The notes under the pieces were generated by a model. That model was given only the letters and a program-made list of their open reading frames with translations, ran no database searches and was not told the DNA's origin. Shown piece after piece: positions 38,812-51,148 of a DNA stretch of 64,000 bases. The translations under genes were made by a program, and so were the position numbers. Location: contig JAHNUO010000007.1 of the NCBI GenBank assembly GCA_019787685.1, forward strand, positions 1,736,001 through 1,800,000. The letters are read 5' to 3'. Within the stretch, counting starts at the first letter, position 1. Each line of letters starts with the position of its first letter. The DNA is from Chiua virens (lineage: Eukaryota > Basidiomycota > Agaricomycetes > Boletales > Boletaceae).

Positions 38812-39488
38812 TCACGATTGGTCGACTTCCCAGGGCTTTTTCCTCAGCGGAGCAGTCGATTTGCTGAGAACGCCGTCCTGGAGTGAATTTGTGTGTGGGA
38901 AGTAGCACGCTTGCGCATAATTTGTGGGATAGGCTTACGTTCAAGGTATCCAGAATAATTTTATTATTAGGGATGTTATCGGTCTTACCCTGCTCAATCA
39001 GATTTTTCAGCTCGGCGAAAGTCAACGTCCGTGTTTCTCCGTGAGATGCGTCCGAAGGGACCTGATTTCGTTCATCTCCGCTCTGAGTAAGGAAGCTGTT
39101 CAAGTCCGCGGTGTGGTCCGCGCGGACGTCTTCAAGACCGATATTATGACCCGTAACGCTGGTCCAGATAGATGAGAAAGGTACTTCAGGTGAAAATAGG
39201 GTCATCAGAATCGCATACCGATTAAAGTAAAAGACTTTGGTCTTCAAAATGAGCTCCAATCTCTCGAGTTCAGGCATCTCGTCCGTCGACACTTGCGCGA
39301 GAATTCCAGATAGACCCTGCTAATAAATAGTAAGGCGCTGAATATGTGGGAGATATAGTGAACTGGAAAACCTGGAAAGGTTCGTTCGAGGAGAAAGGAA
39401 AGGTGTGGAATTGGTCAAGAACACGTTGCTGCCGCTCGTCGCCCGGGTCGGCGGTCTGTGAGGTGTCGTGACCCTGTGATCTGGACAT
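38812..39488 (-). CDS. PEX39: PEX39-like peroxin with C-terminal KPWE motif
   Basis: Small protein of the family that includes yeast Yjr012c/Pex39 and human C6orf226, linked to Pex7-dependent PTS2 import into peroxisomes. Exons inferred on the minus strand: 39488 to about 39372 (MSRSQGHD...NEPFQ), about 39319-39219 (GLSGILAQVS, ELERLELILKTKVFYFNR), about 39164-38940 (VTGHNIGLED, TLTFAELKNLIEQGKTDNIP, NNKIILDTLN), and about 38870-38812 (DGVLSKSTAPLRKKPWEVDQS). The FAELKNLIEQGKTDNIP block followed by a Pro/Lys-rich linker to KPWE is the hallmark arrangement. The first ATG in frame after an upstream TATA-like box is used; the frame is also open a little further upstream (EIIYVALQTSATLSG), so an extra 5' exon is possible. 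Confidence 0.8.
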
Positions 39489-39723
39489 CCCAGAGAGAGT
39501 CGCTGATGTTTGCAAAGCGACGTAAATGATCTCGCGTTCTGCCTAATCAATAAGGAGAAGCCAGGTGTTTAGATGTTGTTGGAGGCTGTGGACAACGCTA
39601 TACGCAGCAGGGTTGGTCGATCACTCCTTGATTATATAATGAAAATTACAAGTCCGTATCCCTACAACCGTTGTCCGCGTCGTCACCGTGACTAGCATTG
39701 GTGAGTTCGTTGCCCAGCGACCG
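39489..39723. promoter_or_regulatory. Bidirectional promoter between PEX39-like and ArfGAP
   Basis: 235 bp between two divergent start codons. It contains a TATATAAT box near 39633. The arrangement implies a shared promoter unless the PEX39-like gene has an additional 5' exon here. Inference from gene positions. Confidence 0.5.
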
Positions 39724-41507
39724 ATGTCGACTAGCGTTAGCAAGATAGTGGCCGAGCGGAACCGTCGTGTTCTTCTAGAGCTCGTGTTGAAATCAGGAAA
39801 CGGTACGTGTCCCTGGGCTCGCACGGCGCAAACCGCCGGACACAGTACTGGCCTAACACCGCACTTTCCTCCTCTCACAGATATCTGTGCAGACTGTAAA
39901 GCACGTGCGCCAAGATGGGCTTCTCACAATCTGGGCATTTTTATTTGGTGGGCATTCAGTTTTTTCCATCCGTGTGCAGCATTTGGGATTCACATAACGC
40001 AGTGTCAACTGTGCCAGCATCCATCGCAAAATCGGGACTCATATCACTAAAGTGTATGTCATCCGTGTTCACGCACGTCGGTTCTTCAATATTTGACACC
40101 CGCGTAGTAAGAGCATCACATTGGACGAATGGAACAAGGAGCAGGTTGAAGTGAGGCAACGGGCTTCTTCATCCATCCGAGCCGACTCATCTTGATTCGT
40201 TTCACACCAGGTCATGAAAGAGAATGGGAATATCAAGTCAAACGCCTTGTATAATCCCAATGAGGCTCGCCACCCACCGCCCACAAACATGATAGACTCG
40301 GAACGTGACTCTGAGCTAGAGAAATTCATACGATGTAAGGGGAAATTCCATTTCTGTCCTTCAAAATTTGTTGTTAACCACCCTTTTAGCGAAGTACGAG
40401 TTCAAACGCTTCATGGATCGAAAATATGGCTCTACCACTCAAGCAGCATGTACAGCCGTTCAGTCACACTCGGCTCCATTCATAAACTCCGCGCAAACCG
40501 AGCGTAAGGCATCACCTGGACCTCCTCTCCCACCCAAAACACCTGAAAATCTGCCCAAGGGGCTTCGTTATTCGTCCGCCATACCTTCGTTATCGCAGAG
40601 CGCACTCAGTCCTACGCGATCTGTCTCACAGCCTCTCCCATCGCTGACCGCCTCCGAGAAACTTTATGCTGCAGCCCCACTGAAACAACCTGCGGCAACA
40701 CAATCCACCATACAGAAACCTTCAGGCCCAGTATGGGATGACCTTATCTCACTGCAAGGACCTTCTCAGTCCTCACTCCCACTTCAATATAGTCCTATCG
40801 CTTCCCTCCCGCCCCAACAGTCGATCACCGTTCAACAACCACCTGTCACCGCGCCGAACCCATTCATGAAATTGTCCCTTGGTCAAGACCCAGTCACTGC
40901 TCCGCTCGTTGCGAGTCAATTGTCACCATCAACACCTGGCCTACAGTTTCCGCTCACACACCCGGCACCTCTGTCGAGTCCTGCCCTCCACCTTGGGGCG
41001 ATTAATCCATTCAACCAGATGCAAGCTTTACTGTCCCAAACGGCCAGTTTGAATAACACAAGCTTCCCCACGAATTCGAACCCTTTTTTCCCTCCCATGC
41101 CCGTGGCTAGCTTGTCCGCTCCAGCAACGCCCTCTATGCAACCGATCGCGGCGCTTCCGACGGGCCCCCCGTTCCTGACACCACCCGTTTCGTACATTCC
41201 ATCACAAGCATCCACCCCGGCGCCGACGACACCTTTCATCCCCGCTGCTCCCCCCACTCCTGGCATAGCACCGAATCCGTTCACGCCAATGGGTAGTCAA
41301 AGACAGATGCCGCTCTCTGCCAGCGGCACGAAGAACCCATTTTCAGCGATGCAGATGGGGCAGACAGGATTCTCAGGGGCGTCGTCCTCAACCGGCGTTT
41401 GGAGCGCCGACGTTCGCGGGCCAGCAGCATCAACCCTTGGGCACGGCACATGCGTTTGGTGCATGGGCCGGGCCTGGTGCACAAGGGACATTTTGACCGT
41501 CGACTAG
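39724..41507 (+). CDS. ArfGAP with NPF repeats
   Basis: GTPase-activating protein for Arf, in vesicle traffic. ATG 39724 (MSTSVSKIVAERNRR). Exons: 39724-39802, 39881-39947, 40003-40053, 40108-40150, 40211-40334 and 40390 to the end. The spliced zinc finger reads CADC, then 16 residues, then CVNC (CX2CX16CX2C), with the conserved arginine-bearing SIHRKIGTHITK and then SITLDEWNKEQVE. KYEFKRFMDRKYG closes the domain. The rest is a long Pro/Ser/Gln-rich tail with five NPF motifs (near 40857, 41000, 41080, 41275 and 41333), ligands for EH-domain endocytic proteins. Near 41385 the frame probably shifts by one base: the neighbouring frame gives FGAPTFAGQQHQPLG and stops at 41496, which fits the tail better than the Cys/Trp-rich end read here. 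Confidence 0.87.
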
Positions 41508-44476
41508 TTTGCTCGCCATGCCCGACATCCCGTGTTGCGACTGCGTCTAGATGGGTGTGTTGAAAGGGCAAGGCTTTGCGGTAAATTGGTTTCGGGTTTA
41601 GGTCGCGTATTTACTATTGAGATTGAAGATATCTTTTTCTCCAATGATCTTTGGTTTATGGGACACATTGTGGATACGCGATACACTTCATGCACTATAC
41701 AACTATTGATACGATGCTTTTTCGTTTGGGATGTTGCATCTCTGGTTACTACATATATCGTACCTTTTGATTTTACTGGTAGTCTGTTACACGAAGATAG
41801 TGTTTTTTACTTCCTGATCAGTGACTCATTCGCCATATTTTTCATATTTTGACAGCAAAGCTCGAAACAAGTGCCGCCAGGCCTGTGCTTATTATAAGTA
41901 CTAGCCTGAGTACAGGTGAACAGGTACAAGGGAACCTTGACGATCGAGACCTCGGCCCTGAGACAGACCAACTGGAGTTCGCAATGGGACTTGGGGAGCT
42001 ACTTAGACCTTGGCCGGAGCTTGAAGGCTGGAATAACAAGCACTGTGCCTACATTGTCCCTGCAGCTGCCAGGTCCTACTAGCGGCTGGCTGCGGCTGGC
42101 TGCCTATAACCTTAACCTACGGTAAGAGGTGACTCAGTCACTCAATGCATCGAATAAAGTACCTTTTGGGCCAGGGTACCATTGACACGTTTACAACAGG
42201 TTACAGTACGAATTCGGCTTCGTTCAAGTTACACTGATCAATTACCACTATAGTTAGGTACCGACCCGACTCCCACCGACTTGCGCCCTTCCCCGGCTCT
42301 GCGAGTCCCCGTTTCGTCATGAAGCCCAGACCCCATTCCATGAATATCCACCGCCCATCTCTGAATCCCTCCCTGTTCCTGTGCAGGTGCGGAACCCTTT
42401 GCCCTCTCAGTGCTCACACAATGGACCTACACAACGGCCAGTCTCCGAGTCAGAGGCAGAGGGATCATCATCGGCGGGAATAAACCAACTCACGCCTCAG
42501 GGTGCAACCGGCGCTTCTCACATCATCAGCTCACTCGAGATCCTTTCATTCTAGAAGTTTGATGACGGGTACGGTGTTTCCCGAGCCCCTAATGAATGAC
42601 TGACTTATATTTATCCGGAAACGTTCTGTAGATCCAGCGAAACTCGCTTTTTACAAATAACACACGGATCGATCGGGAGATGCAATGGGCCGTGCACGAC
42701 ATCGTGTGTAACGCGTGTTTCTGCTTCCAAAGCAACGTGTCATGGGGTTTGCTTGCAACTCTTCCTTTATCTCTTTGGGTTTCCCATATATGCATTCACG
42801 GACTCCATTGAGGCTCATCTATCGCCTTCTCGCTCCTTCGTGCCTCATTACCGTCACCCGGACCAAACACCGGGGAAACGGGACCGCCCGAGTCCAGGCT
42901 CACCGATCAAATCACTGATAACTCAAGTTAGGAGCCGCGATCGATTCAATATCATCCTCATCAGGCTCGATAACACTAACACTATTTATCAGAATCTATC
43001 GTGATCAGTTCTGACCGTGTTACCATCGCAGGGCCTGACGTAGACCTGGAGCCAGATCGGGGATGTCTGACTACCGACGTCCCCCCAGACCAACGCTTGG
43101 ACGTTGTGAAATTTGAATCTCACTGTCTCACTATGAGGGACTTGACGCGGTCCGATCGAACGTGCACCGAGGGCAACAGTACATCCTTCACTGTGCGCAA
43201 GGCGCCAAGTTTCTCATCTCGATCCATATCGCTTCGTGGTGACGATGGTATGACATTTTTGGCAGAATTTTGTGTTATTACTGTAGCTTTGCGATGTGTT
43301 CCCATCGTCCCCCCCAAAAAGTACCAACTTGGCGTAGGCTCGTTCGTGTGGTACTAAGGGACGCCGTGTCTCGGACATTTGGACATGTGCCAGTGAGATG
43401 ATATACAGGGTTGGGACTAGGACTGGCGTACGACAGCACTCCCCGGCGGTCCTGACCCGGAAGGAACAATCAATAATCGACCCACGATCATCGGGACACC
43501 TCTGAGTCTGAGTCGGTCAATCGGGCAGACCATTTTAAAATGTTCGCCAAATATTATTAGCTTAGGTCTTCAAATCATACCCAGGAACTTCAGCGAGGTT
43601 TCCAGTTAACGTTTGTGTGCCAGTTCCGTCCATACTACTAGGTCCGCACGAAAAACAGATTCTTGCCAATGGTGCACGTCATTCAAGTCGCTGCGCAATG
43701 AATTCCGAGAATCACACAGAAGGTTTGAAGGTCACCTGTGTGGGCCGATGATGAAAATGTAAATGGAGACTCACTGGCAGCTGGCAGGACAGCCCAAGCA
43801 CGCAATATATATATATGTAAGTACGTAACATACACACCGGATCATCGATCATCAGTTACGTGGTCTACTAGAACCATCATGTCTAGACAGTAATACACGT
43901 ATCCTCAGTAGTCTGCTCGTTCCGTTCAAATCGTCACATCCAGGGAAAAAAGTGTATGGTGTCAAGAATAGTTTGTCCGGGCCAAAGTCCCAAGCTTTTG
44001 TCCGTCACATCCAATCGTCGCCGTGGTTGTAGGGTGTGTGGGTACGCGTAATGTGAAATCGAGTAAAATAACTTGGATTGTTCTTGTCTGGGGCCCAGGC
44101 TGAGGTCCTGATATAAAAAGCTCCAAGTTTCTGATTTCTTTGTAAGTCAGAAGGTAAGGCTTCAGCTCGTCTATATCACTGAGTGTACATTTCAAGTTAG
44201 TTAAGACTCAGAGGCGTCCTCTTAACCGAACTGGCTTGAAAAACTACTCACAGTAGTAACTGGCATTGCAATGATTTGTTATTGAACGCACCACGTAGTA
44301 TTGGCCGACACCAAAGAGGAATGTTGGCTCCTGGTAAGAACAATCCACTCGACGCGCTCAAATACATGGCATGAATTGATAATTACGGCCCTCATATATT
44401 CGCTCCGTTAAAATCATCGTATTCCAGAAAAACAATATCATAGACAGTTCGTCAAGGTTAGTTCTTCTTACTAAAT
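41508..44476. other. Gene-free stretch
   Basis: 3 kb between ArfGAP and the SNF2 gene (convergent ends). Several open frames of 60-118 codons lack any recognisable motif. There is an AT-dinucleotide run near 43804. No gene supported. Confidence 0.45.
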
Positions 44477-47400
44477 CTAGTCGTCGTCGTCGTCGTCGTC
44501 GTCGTCGTCTTCATACCGTCCACCTCCTCGGAACAGCGCCAACAGATCGTCTAAACCGAGTTTCATATTCTTGATCTTGTCACCGCTCAATGCTGCCTTG
44601 GCGAGTTCTCGTTTGGCTTCTTGCAGCTGTGGCAGGGCGGGGAAAAGAAAGCATGTCAGTCATAGTTCGACGTGCACGAAGAGAGAAGACAGGAGTAGCA
44701 GAAATGTAATGAGCGCGCGTGAGGGGTTTGGCGCTGCTTAGGGGTACATTTTGTCCTATTACACACTCACCTCCAAGATCCGAGTCTCCACCGTGTCGGG
44801 TACCATAAGTTTATAAATACTGACATCCCGCGTTTGTCCGAATCGGTGAGCACGATCGTATGCTTGGTCCTATCGCACCAATGCATGTTGTCCACCATGG
44901 ATGGAAATAGTGTTCAAGACATTCCGCAGAGCAAGAAAGTGGAGGACCCAGGGACAAAGACGAAAAGGGTAGTAATTGCAACAACGAAAGGAGGAACCCC
45001 TGATCAGCGAAAGACAACTAAGGGTTACCAGCGGAGAACTCACTTCGAGCGCAGGGTTCCACCACATATCAACAAGAATCACGTTGTTGCATGCAGTCAA
45101 GTTGAGGCCTGGCGACGAAATATGCCATATCCAATGCGGCGCAACCCAGTCATAACAACCAGATCGACGTGGAAGCAGCGGTGGAGTAACATTTTTAATT
45201 TAAACTTTATCAGTGGCCGCTTCCAACGAGAATCATAGATAAAATGCTGAAGGACCATGAGATAAGGAAAAAACAGCGGAACTCCCGCAAAATTGCCACT
45301 GGTAACTCGAGCGACCGCCAGTCAGATGAATCCAAGCGCGAAGACACACCCAACGTGCTGGCAGCGCCTAGAATTCTTATAGGAAAGATAGAAGTGTAGG
45401 CCAAAGAAAGGAGGGAGGCAAACAGAAACTCGAAGGCGAATGCAAATTTTCAACGGAACTCACCAGTGCTACCCGCTTTGAAGGAGATCAAAATGCAACG
45501 CGTGCTTTTGCTATTGCGAATCTTTTCGAGACTAGCCTCGCGTTTGTCCTTGGCCATCGAACCGTCATCTCGGTGCAAGTCAGTAATGATACATCTCGCG
45601 TGACATGAAAGAACAGACATCGGACATGCTTGATGCCTTGCGCATCCAAAAACGGTTCGATCAAATCTAACATGGTCGTGAACTGCGAGAAGACAATCGT
45701 CTTTTCTGTTCCATCAGAACGTTCATTGATCATCTGCAAGATATCCAAGATTTTTTTGATCTTGGTGGACTCGGGAGGTAGGTTTGAGTTCACTTTAGGT
45801 TCTATTGTGTTCGCAAGGGGTTGGCACCCTTTGCAGTGTGTCCCGTGGTCACCCACTGGGAGGCTGTGATGAAGTGATTGAGGAGAAGTCATCGTAATAG
45901 AAGGACAAGACGAACACGGTCTGGCAGAGCTGGCACTTCTTCGCACTCGACATACCCAGCTGATCGAACATTGCCGCAAGATCCTCTGCATCGTCTTCGT
46001 CGTCCTTGACAGCCTTTGGATCAGCGGCATCCTTGTCAATATGATAGTTTTTGGAGACAAGCGAAGGGTGGTTACAGGCTAGTTTTTAGTGAGTGGCATT
46101 GTCCATACCCAATTGCACCCAATACTTACCTTGACGAAGCCTAAGCAACAAAACCAACACATGTGTATAACTGACGTGTTCGGATTGGACAAGCTTGTTA
46201 ACCTCCGAATTCATCCTGCTTTCGAGTAGTCGATAGAACTCTTTTTCGGTGGCACTGAAGGAACATTCGACTAATTCGAGGTTACGTTCAGGTAACTTAA
46301 GGAGTGGTTTGCCATTGAGCATTTGGTTTTTGGTGCGTCGAAGCATAATGGCTTTTAACACAACCTGTCGCAATTAAAAAGATAGATCACAATATATTAA
46401 TTTGGTCGATCAATGCGTGATACGCAATAAAAAGTAAAGTATGAACTTACATGTAAACGCTTCAGAGCGCGGGTTGGTCGCTTTTCTTTCACCGGCTTTG
46501 CAATCTGCCTGTTGAAGGTTTCCCAGTCGTTGAGAGGACGGACTCGCAAGAACTTGAGCAGCGAGTAAAGTTCCTCTACATTATTTTGCCTGGTGATCAT
46601 GGTTGAATAAAATGACATCGGAAGAACAAACAGTAGAACTGACATTGGGGTACCGGTAAGACACCATCTGAATTTACCTTCCAACTCACAGCATGCAACG
46701 GCACTCTTCGTGTTTCGGTTTTTGATATTGTGGGCTTCGTCTATTTTGTAAATGATTCTTCAATGGTCTGAACCAGGTCATCCAGAGGACCACGTACCGA
46801 GTACAATACGGAACCATTTCACTCGGAACAACGCATCCTTCGACTTTCCGGTTCTTTTCCTACTGACCAACTTTTTTGTCAATCCCTCCGAGGAATCCGA
46901 ATCCGAATCCGAAGCAGTTGCCATAGTCTTTGATTTCGATTTCTTGGATTTGGTCTCATTCTTGGCTTCTGGAGTAAACGTCGCGTATTCAGACGCAACG
47001 ACCATGTAAGAGGTTACTACAACGTGCGCTCGTTGCAATTCTTGAGGGTCTGCGGTACGGCTTGGCCCATGGTGCTCTATAACACGTAGTCCCACTGTCA
47101 TGCGCGAGATTTCGGCGGCCCATTGCGAGACTAGTGAGACTGGACAAACGACACTAGGAGCAAAGAAATCAATACTATCTCCATCGAGTACGTGGCCGTG
47201 GCCTTACAGTGTACTAGCAGCCCATCCGTCCAGCTTGTCAGACTTCTTGGCCCGGCCATCGACAATGCGAGTCAGGGTCTGGATAGTCTTCCCCAGGCTG
47301 CAGCTGATCAGAAAATTTCATGTATACAGACCCCCCACTCACCCCATGTCATCAGCCAAAACCCCCCCGGTCTTCTTACCAATCTCACGCTCGCGCATCC

Positions 47401-48135
47401 ATTTCCGCCCGACGACCTGATGAGGCAATAGCACGACACCATCAGCAAATCCAGGCACGATGGCTTCTCTCATATCGATTTCAGTTTCTTCAGCGCTGTT
47501 TACGGTGTCCTCAACCAGGGCGTGCAGGGCTTTCTCAGCTTCAGAAGCAGACATGAGGGGGTCATGAAGGTTTCGCTCTCCAGGCTCATCAAAGGTTTCC
47601 CAAGTGGGAACTTCCGTGTTACTGAGAAGTCGAGATTTGGAGGGCAACTCGATTGGCGCTGGTACAACTGTGCGTTGAGGCGGCACCGGAAGAGTGGCGC
47701 GATCGAGAGTGGCCAGTATTTGGCTCTTGGGGGCAGCTTCGACACGAACAGCAGGATGAGAAGGGTGTTGTATTTGGCTGCTTGTGTCAAGACAAGGTAA
47801 ACGAATACTTAGATGCGCAACTTACGTGTCACCCTCTTCATCAGAAGACTGAATGAGGCAGTGCCTAGTATTGTTTTTCGCGGTAGATTGGAGGGATTGC
47901 GGCTTGGAGGATCCAGAACTAGTAGATGATATGGACTTTTCGGGATGAGACGCATCCATTGGAGACGGGACATGTTCACTCACGACGACACTGCCAGAGT
48001 CTGGTGGAGATGATCTCTGGCCAGGTTTCCTAAACTCTGGGTAGATGTTTGGGTTTTCAAGGAGTTGTTTACGCCTTCAAAAGAGTAAGCTTTCCAAAAT
48101 TCTCCACGAAAATTCCACGCATACCTGGCTTCCAT
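44477..48135 (-). CDS. SNF2-family DNA-dependent ATPase (Rad5/16-ULS1-like)
   Basis: Nuclear DNA translocase/helicase-like ATPase. ATG 48135 ([18 protein letters not shown]), about a dozen exons. The N-terminal region is Ser/Pro-rich. Then [12 protein letters not shown] (Q-like motif), ADDMG|LGKT (Walker A, split by an intron near 47345), [23 protein letters not shown], an acidic/Lys-rich insert ([10 protein letters not shown]), [11 protein letters not shown] (DEAH), [38 protein letters not shown], a short CQLC...HCKGC cysteine pair in place of a full [44 protein letters not shown] and [15 protein letters not shown] (motif VI). It ends in a run of Asp (GGRYEDDDD...). One extra base is suspected between CQLC and HCKGC near 45885. 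The 350-bp intron between STG and LNLT (45465-45115) is longer than usual here. Confidence 0.87.
44480..44509 (+). repeat. GTC microsatellite (coding)
   Basis: Ten GTC units directly before the stop codon of the SNF2 gene; on the minus strand they encode its terminal Asp run. Confidence 0.8.
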
Positions 48136-48652
48136 GGCCTTGGTCTGGGTTGCGATCGTGGTGAAAGAAGGAAAGATAGGTAAGGAAAGTTCAAAATTCG
48201 GAACACGCGACGCGTCTTATAAGTGAGTCACGTGATCCCAAGTTGTCGCAACTTTTTTTTGGCGAGCATATAATTAGTCATGCCCATACATTATGAGCGG
48301 GTCTCAAACTACTAGCCGAGCCCTCTAGTGGCTCACTAGTGTGGTACTAGTTGATGGAAAAGTAGGTCTAGAGTAGACCGAAAACGTCGTTGTTCAAGTC
48401 GGAGCTTGAATATCCGGTAGTTACCACAGCACAGCATACTTCCAAAAAAACCAAACTACCCCTAGCATAGCATATAAGTCAACCTTAAACGCTTCAGTGT
48501 AAAATTCAAACTCCGCTTTAAATTGAGCAAATGTCGCTACCAAACCAAGTCTAATACTAAGGCGTAACTACAACACTTGTTTTAAATTCAGGCTCCGCTT
48601 AAAATGATAAGACATCGCTCACAAAGTGTTTCCTCTACTATCCTTTCACACA
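48136..48652. other. Intergenic, left flank of HARBI1-like element
   Basis: Promoter side of the SNF2 gene grading into the Harbinger-type element. Two similar short blocks (TTCAAACTCCGCTTTAAAT near 48507 and TTCAGGCTCCGCTTAAAAT near 48587) suggest an internal repeat. The terminal inverted repeat of the element could not be fixed. Confidence 0.4.
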
Positions 48653-48797
48653 ATGCCTTGTCCCTCAGCTTGTGCAGAGGCTCTAAAGCTTCTCAAAGCC
48701 ACACTCAACAAGATCAATATGGCACAAAGCACAGAACTTCTAAATCAAATCATATATCAGCTTGACAAAGATCATTTCTCTCAGTTATCAATCTCAG

Positions 48798-49226
48798 TGT
48801 TATGATATCAACTTTTCCTCCCTTAACGACTTCAACATTTGATCTATTCTAAAGATAATGCCTCATGTCAAGGCTGTCCAAAGGATCATATCTGATTGGC
48901 TGCCACAATAACACAGCATCCATCACCTCATGTCCTTATCTATTCATTTCCCTTATCACTGACTTATCACTGGCAGTGCAAGGCTATGTTCTTATCTATG
49001 ATTCATATCTATTCACACCTTATCATCCAATAGGATACATTATGCTTATCTACATAGTTCATACTCAGATTAGAACTCCGACATCCATGTAGTATATAAA
49101 CCCCATGAATCTAAGCCAGAGAGCTCTAACAAAGTTCTCTTGGAGTTTTTGCCTCTTTGCTGGACTGAACCACCTCTTCACTCAACCACTACACTTTACA
49201 GTCTAGTATTGTTCTAGGTTGTTTCA
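48798..49226 (+). mobile_element. Solo LTR, copy A (429 bp, TSD CTCAG)
   Basis: Begins TGTTATGATA and ends GTTGTTTCA (TG...CA), flanked on both sides by CTCAG (48793-48797 and 49227-49231). It is closely similar to the segments at 51149-51581 (same strand) and 57524-59548 (opposite strand, interrupted). It has a TATATAAA box at 49093-49100. No internal retroelement sequence adjoins it, so it is a solo LTR. It lies inside the HARBI1-like transposase reading frame. Confidence 0.88.
49093..49100 (+). promoter_or_regulatory. TATA box in solo LTR A
   Basis: TATATAAA, conserved at the same place in copies B and C of the LTR. Likely the original retrotransposon promoter. Confidence 0.55.
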
Positions 49227-50687
49227 CTCAGAATCAGACTTTGCTTCCAATCCACACACCCCCTCTCCATCCACTCCTAGTACTTCATCCACCCTCCCTT
49301 CCTACACCACCTCTAATTCTGCAGAGTCAACTGCTATGTTTTTTCAATCAGAACAAGTGGTTAGATTTCAAAATGCAATCAAAGCAGCAATTGAGGAAGT
49401 AATGAAGGCTCATGTTCTTCAATCTTGCATTCTACAGTTCATGCCCTACAAATCCACCTTCTTAAAGAGTGGAAAATTCACAGACCATGGCTCTTTCATC
49501 GCAAACTTTGAGTTTCTCCTGAAGTATTCACTCATCTAGTCAAGCGCATCTGTCACCATCCCATTTTCCTCTCAAGCAGTCATCATGATTCTAGCTCTGA
49601 TGGCATGCCTCTTCCAGCTTCCCAACCAGCCAACCAGCAGTTGCCTATTTGGTTTCAACTTGCTATTTTCTTAAATGCTGCTGGACACTATGGAAACTCT
49701 GCAACATCTCAAGATCTGGGAGAGTGGGCAGGTGTTGCAGTTGGTACAGTCCACAACTGCTATAAACGCATCATGGTATCACTCTTGCATCTACATGATG
49801 ATGTTCTTCACTTTGATCCACTTCATTATGAGGAAGATTAAGTAGAAAAGGAGAAAGCCAAAGATTGGGTTGTTTCTAGATCTATTCCAGCATGGGGAGG
49901 AGGGTTCCTATGTGTTGATGGGACAACATTCAACTTTTTTCAGAAGCCTGGGCTTCATGGTGAGATATTCTTTGACAGAAAGTCTCGCTATTCTGTCACA
50001 AATCAGGTTAGTCTCAATTATTCATATTGATTACAGATGCTTATTGTATTCTAGGTTGTTATTCTCCCTCATAATCTCAAGATTGTGGACTATGCTATTG
50101 GTCTTCCAGGAAGTATCCATGATGCAAGTGCTTTTCGACACACTTATGTTTTCCGTTACCCCAATCAGTTCTTCAATGCCAATGAATGGCTTTGGGCTGA
50201 ATCAGCCTATGCCAGTCAGACATGGTGTGTCACACCATTCAAAAAACCTGTTGGAGGAAGACTTGGCTCTGACAAGAAGACATTCAACAAGTATCTTTCA
50301 AAGGTAGGGAACTTGATATTTATTTTCATCTCATCTCATCTTGAATTTAATTGTGGTTATATCCAGATACAAGTTCGGACAGAGCACTTCTATGGCTCTC
50401 TCAAAGGTTGTTTTCAATCACTTGTGGACATGCGCTTTTGGATTCAAACAGAAGCCAATCTGAACTATGCCATCACTTGGATCCATTGCTGCTTGATCTC
50501 TCACAACTTGATAGTTGAGATTGAGGAGAAGCTTGGATTGAGCAGCTCAATACCAGAATTTGCAAGGGAGCATCCACAGAATAGCCAAAATAGAGATTTG
50601 GGGGGGAAAGGGCCAAAGGTGGATGATACTCTTGCTTCTTTGCCTGGTCAAGCTTTTCGACAATGGCTCATGCATACCCTGTTGTAG

Positions 50688-51148
50688 AACATGTAATACA
50701 TATAGCATTGGGCATAGCTACATAAATCTACACAAAGATGTAGAGAATATTACAGCTACAGCATAACATGGTGTTGACATAGTGATAGACTCGGAACGAA
50801 AATGGACATGGCAAGAAAATGAATAATGAATCACCCAAGCTATGCTGACAGCGAAACATTCATGTGTTTGTGTCCATGATACCTACTGTCGTTATCTGAT
50901 TGTGCTGTACCCCTGGGGATACCAGGTGGTGATGGGTTGCCACGCTGAAGGTAATATATCCCAGCTGTAGTGCAATACTCAGGGGGATTGAAAGAAATTG
51001 AAAAGAGGGTGAAGGAATGCGATTCCGTTCGACCCAGGGACAACGCTGAGTTGGTGAATGACGAGAAATGGTTTTTGAGTAGTCTGAGATGAATCTGAGG
51101 CGAATCCAGATTAAAACGGATGGAAAAGTGGACACGGCAGTCCAATCC
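50688..51148. other. Flank between HARBI1-like gene and LTR B
   Basis: Contains the 3' end of the Harbinger-type element. Minus-strand open frames at 50840-51145 show no motif. No gene supported. Confidence 0.4.

Larger units (their letters stand above)
48653..50687 (+). pseudogene. HARBI1-like (PIF/Harbinger) transposase, disrupted
   Basis: DDE_4-type nuclease of the PIF/Harbinger superfamily. Segment 1 (ATG 48653 to 48797, MPCPSACAEALKLLK) continues in frame at 49232 (SESDFASNP) once the 429-bp LTR and one copy of its target duplication are ignored. There is then a frame change near 49511, and an in-frame TAA at 49839. Two introns with GT-AG ends remain (50007-50054 and 50304-50366). Conserved blocks: WAGVAVGTVHNCYKRI, VDGTTFNFF (first Asp), GLPGSIHDASAF (second Asp), WLWAESAYA and RTEHFYGSLKGCFQSL (Glu before the FGxLK-like block). 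Non-functional as given. Terminal inverted repeats were not found. Confidence 0.78.
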
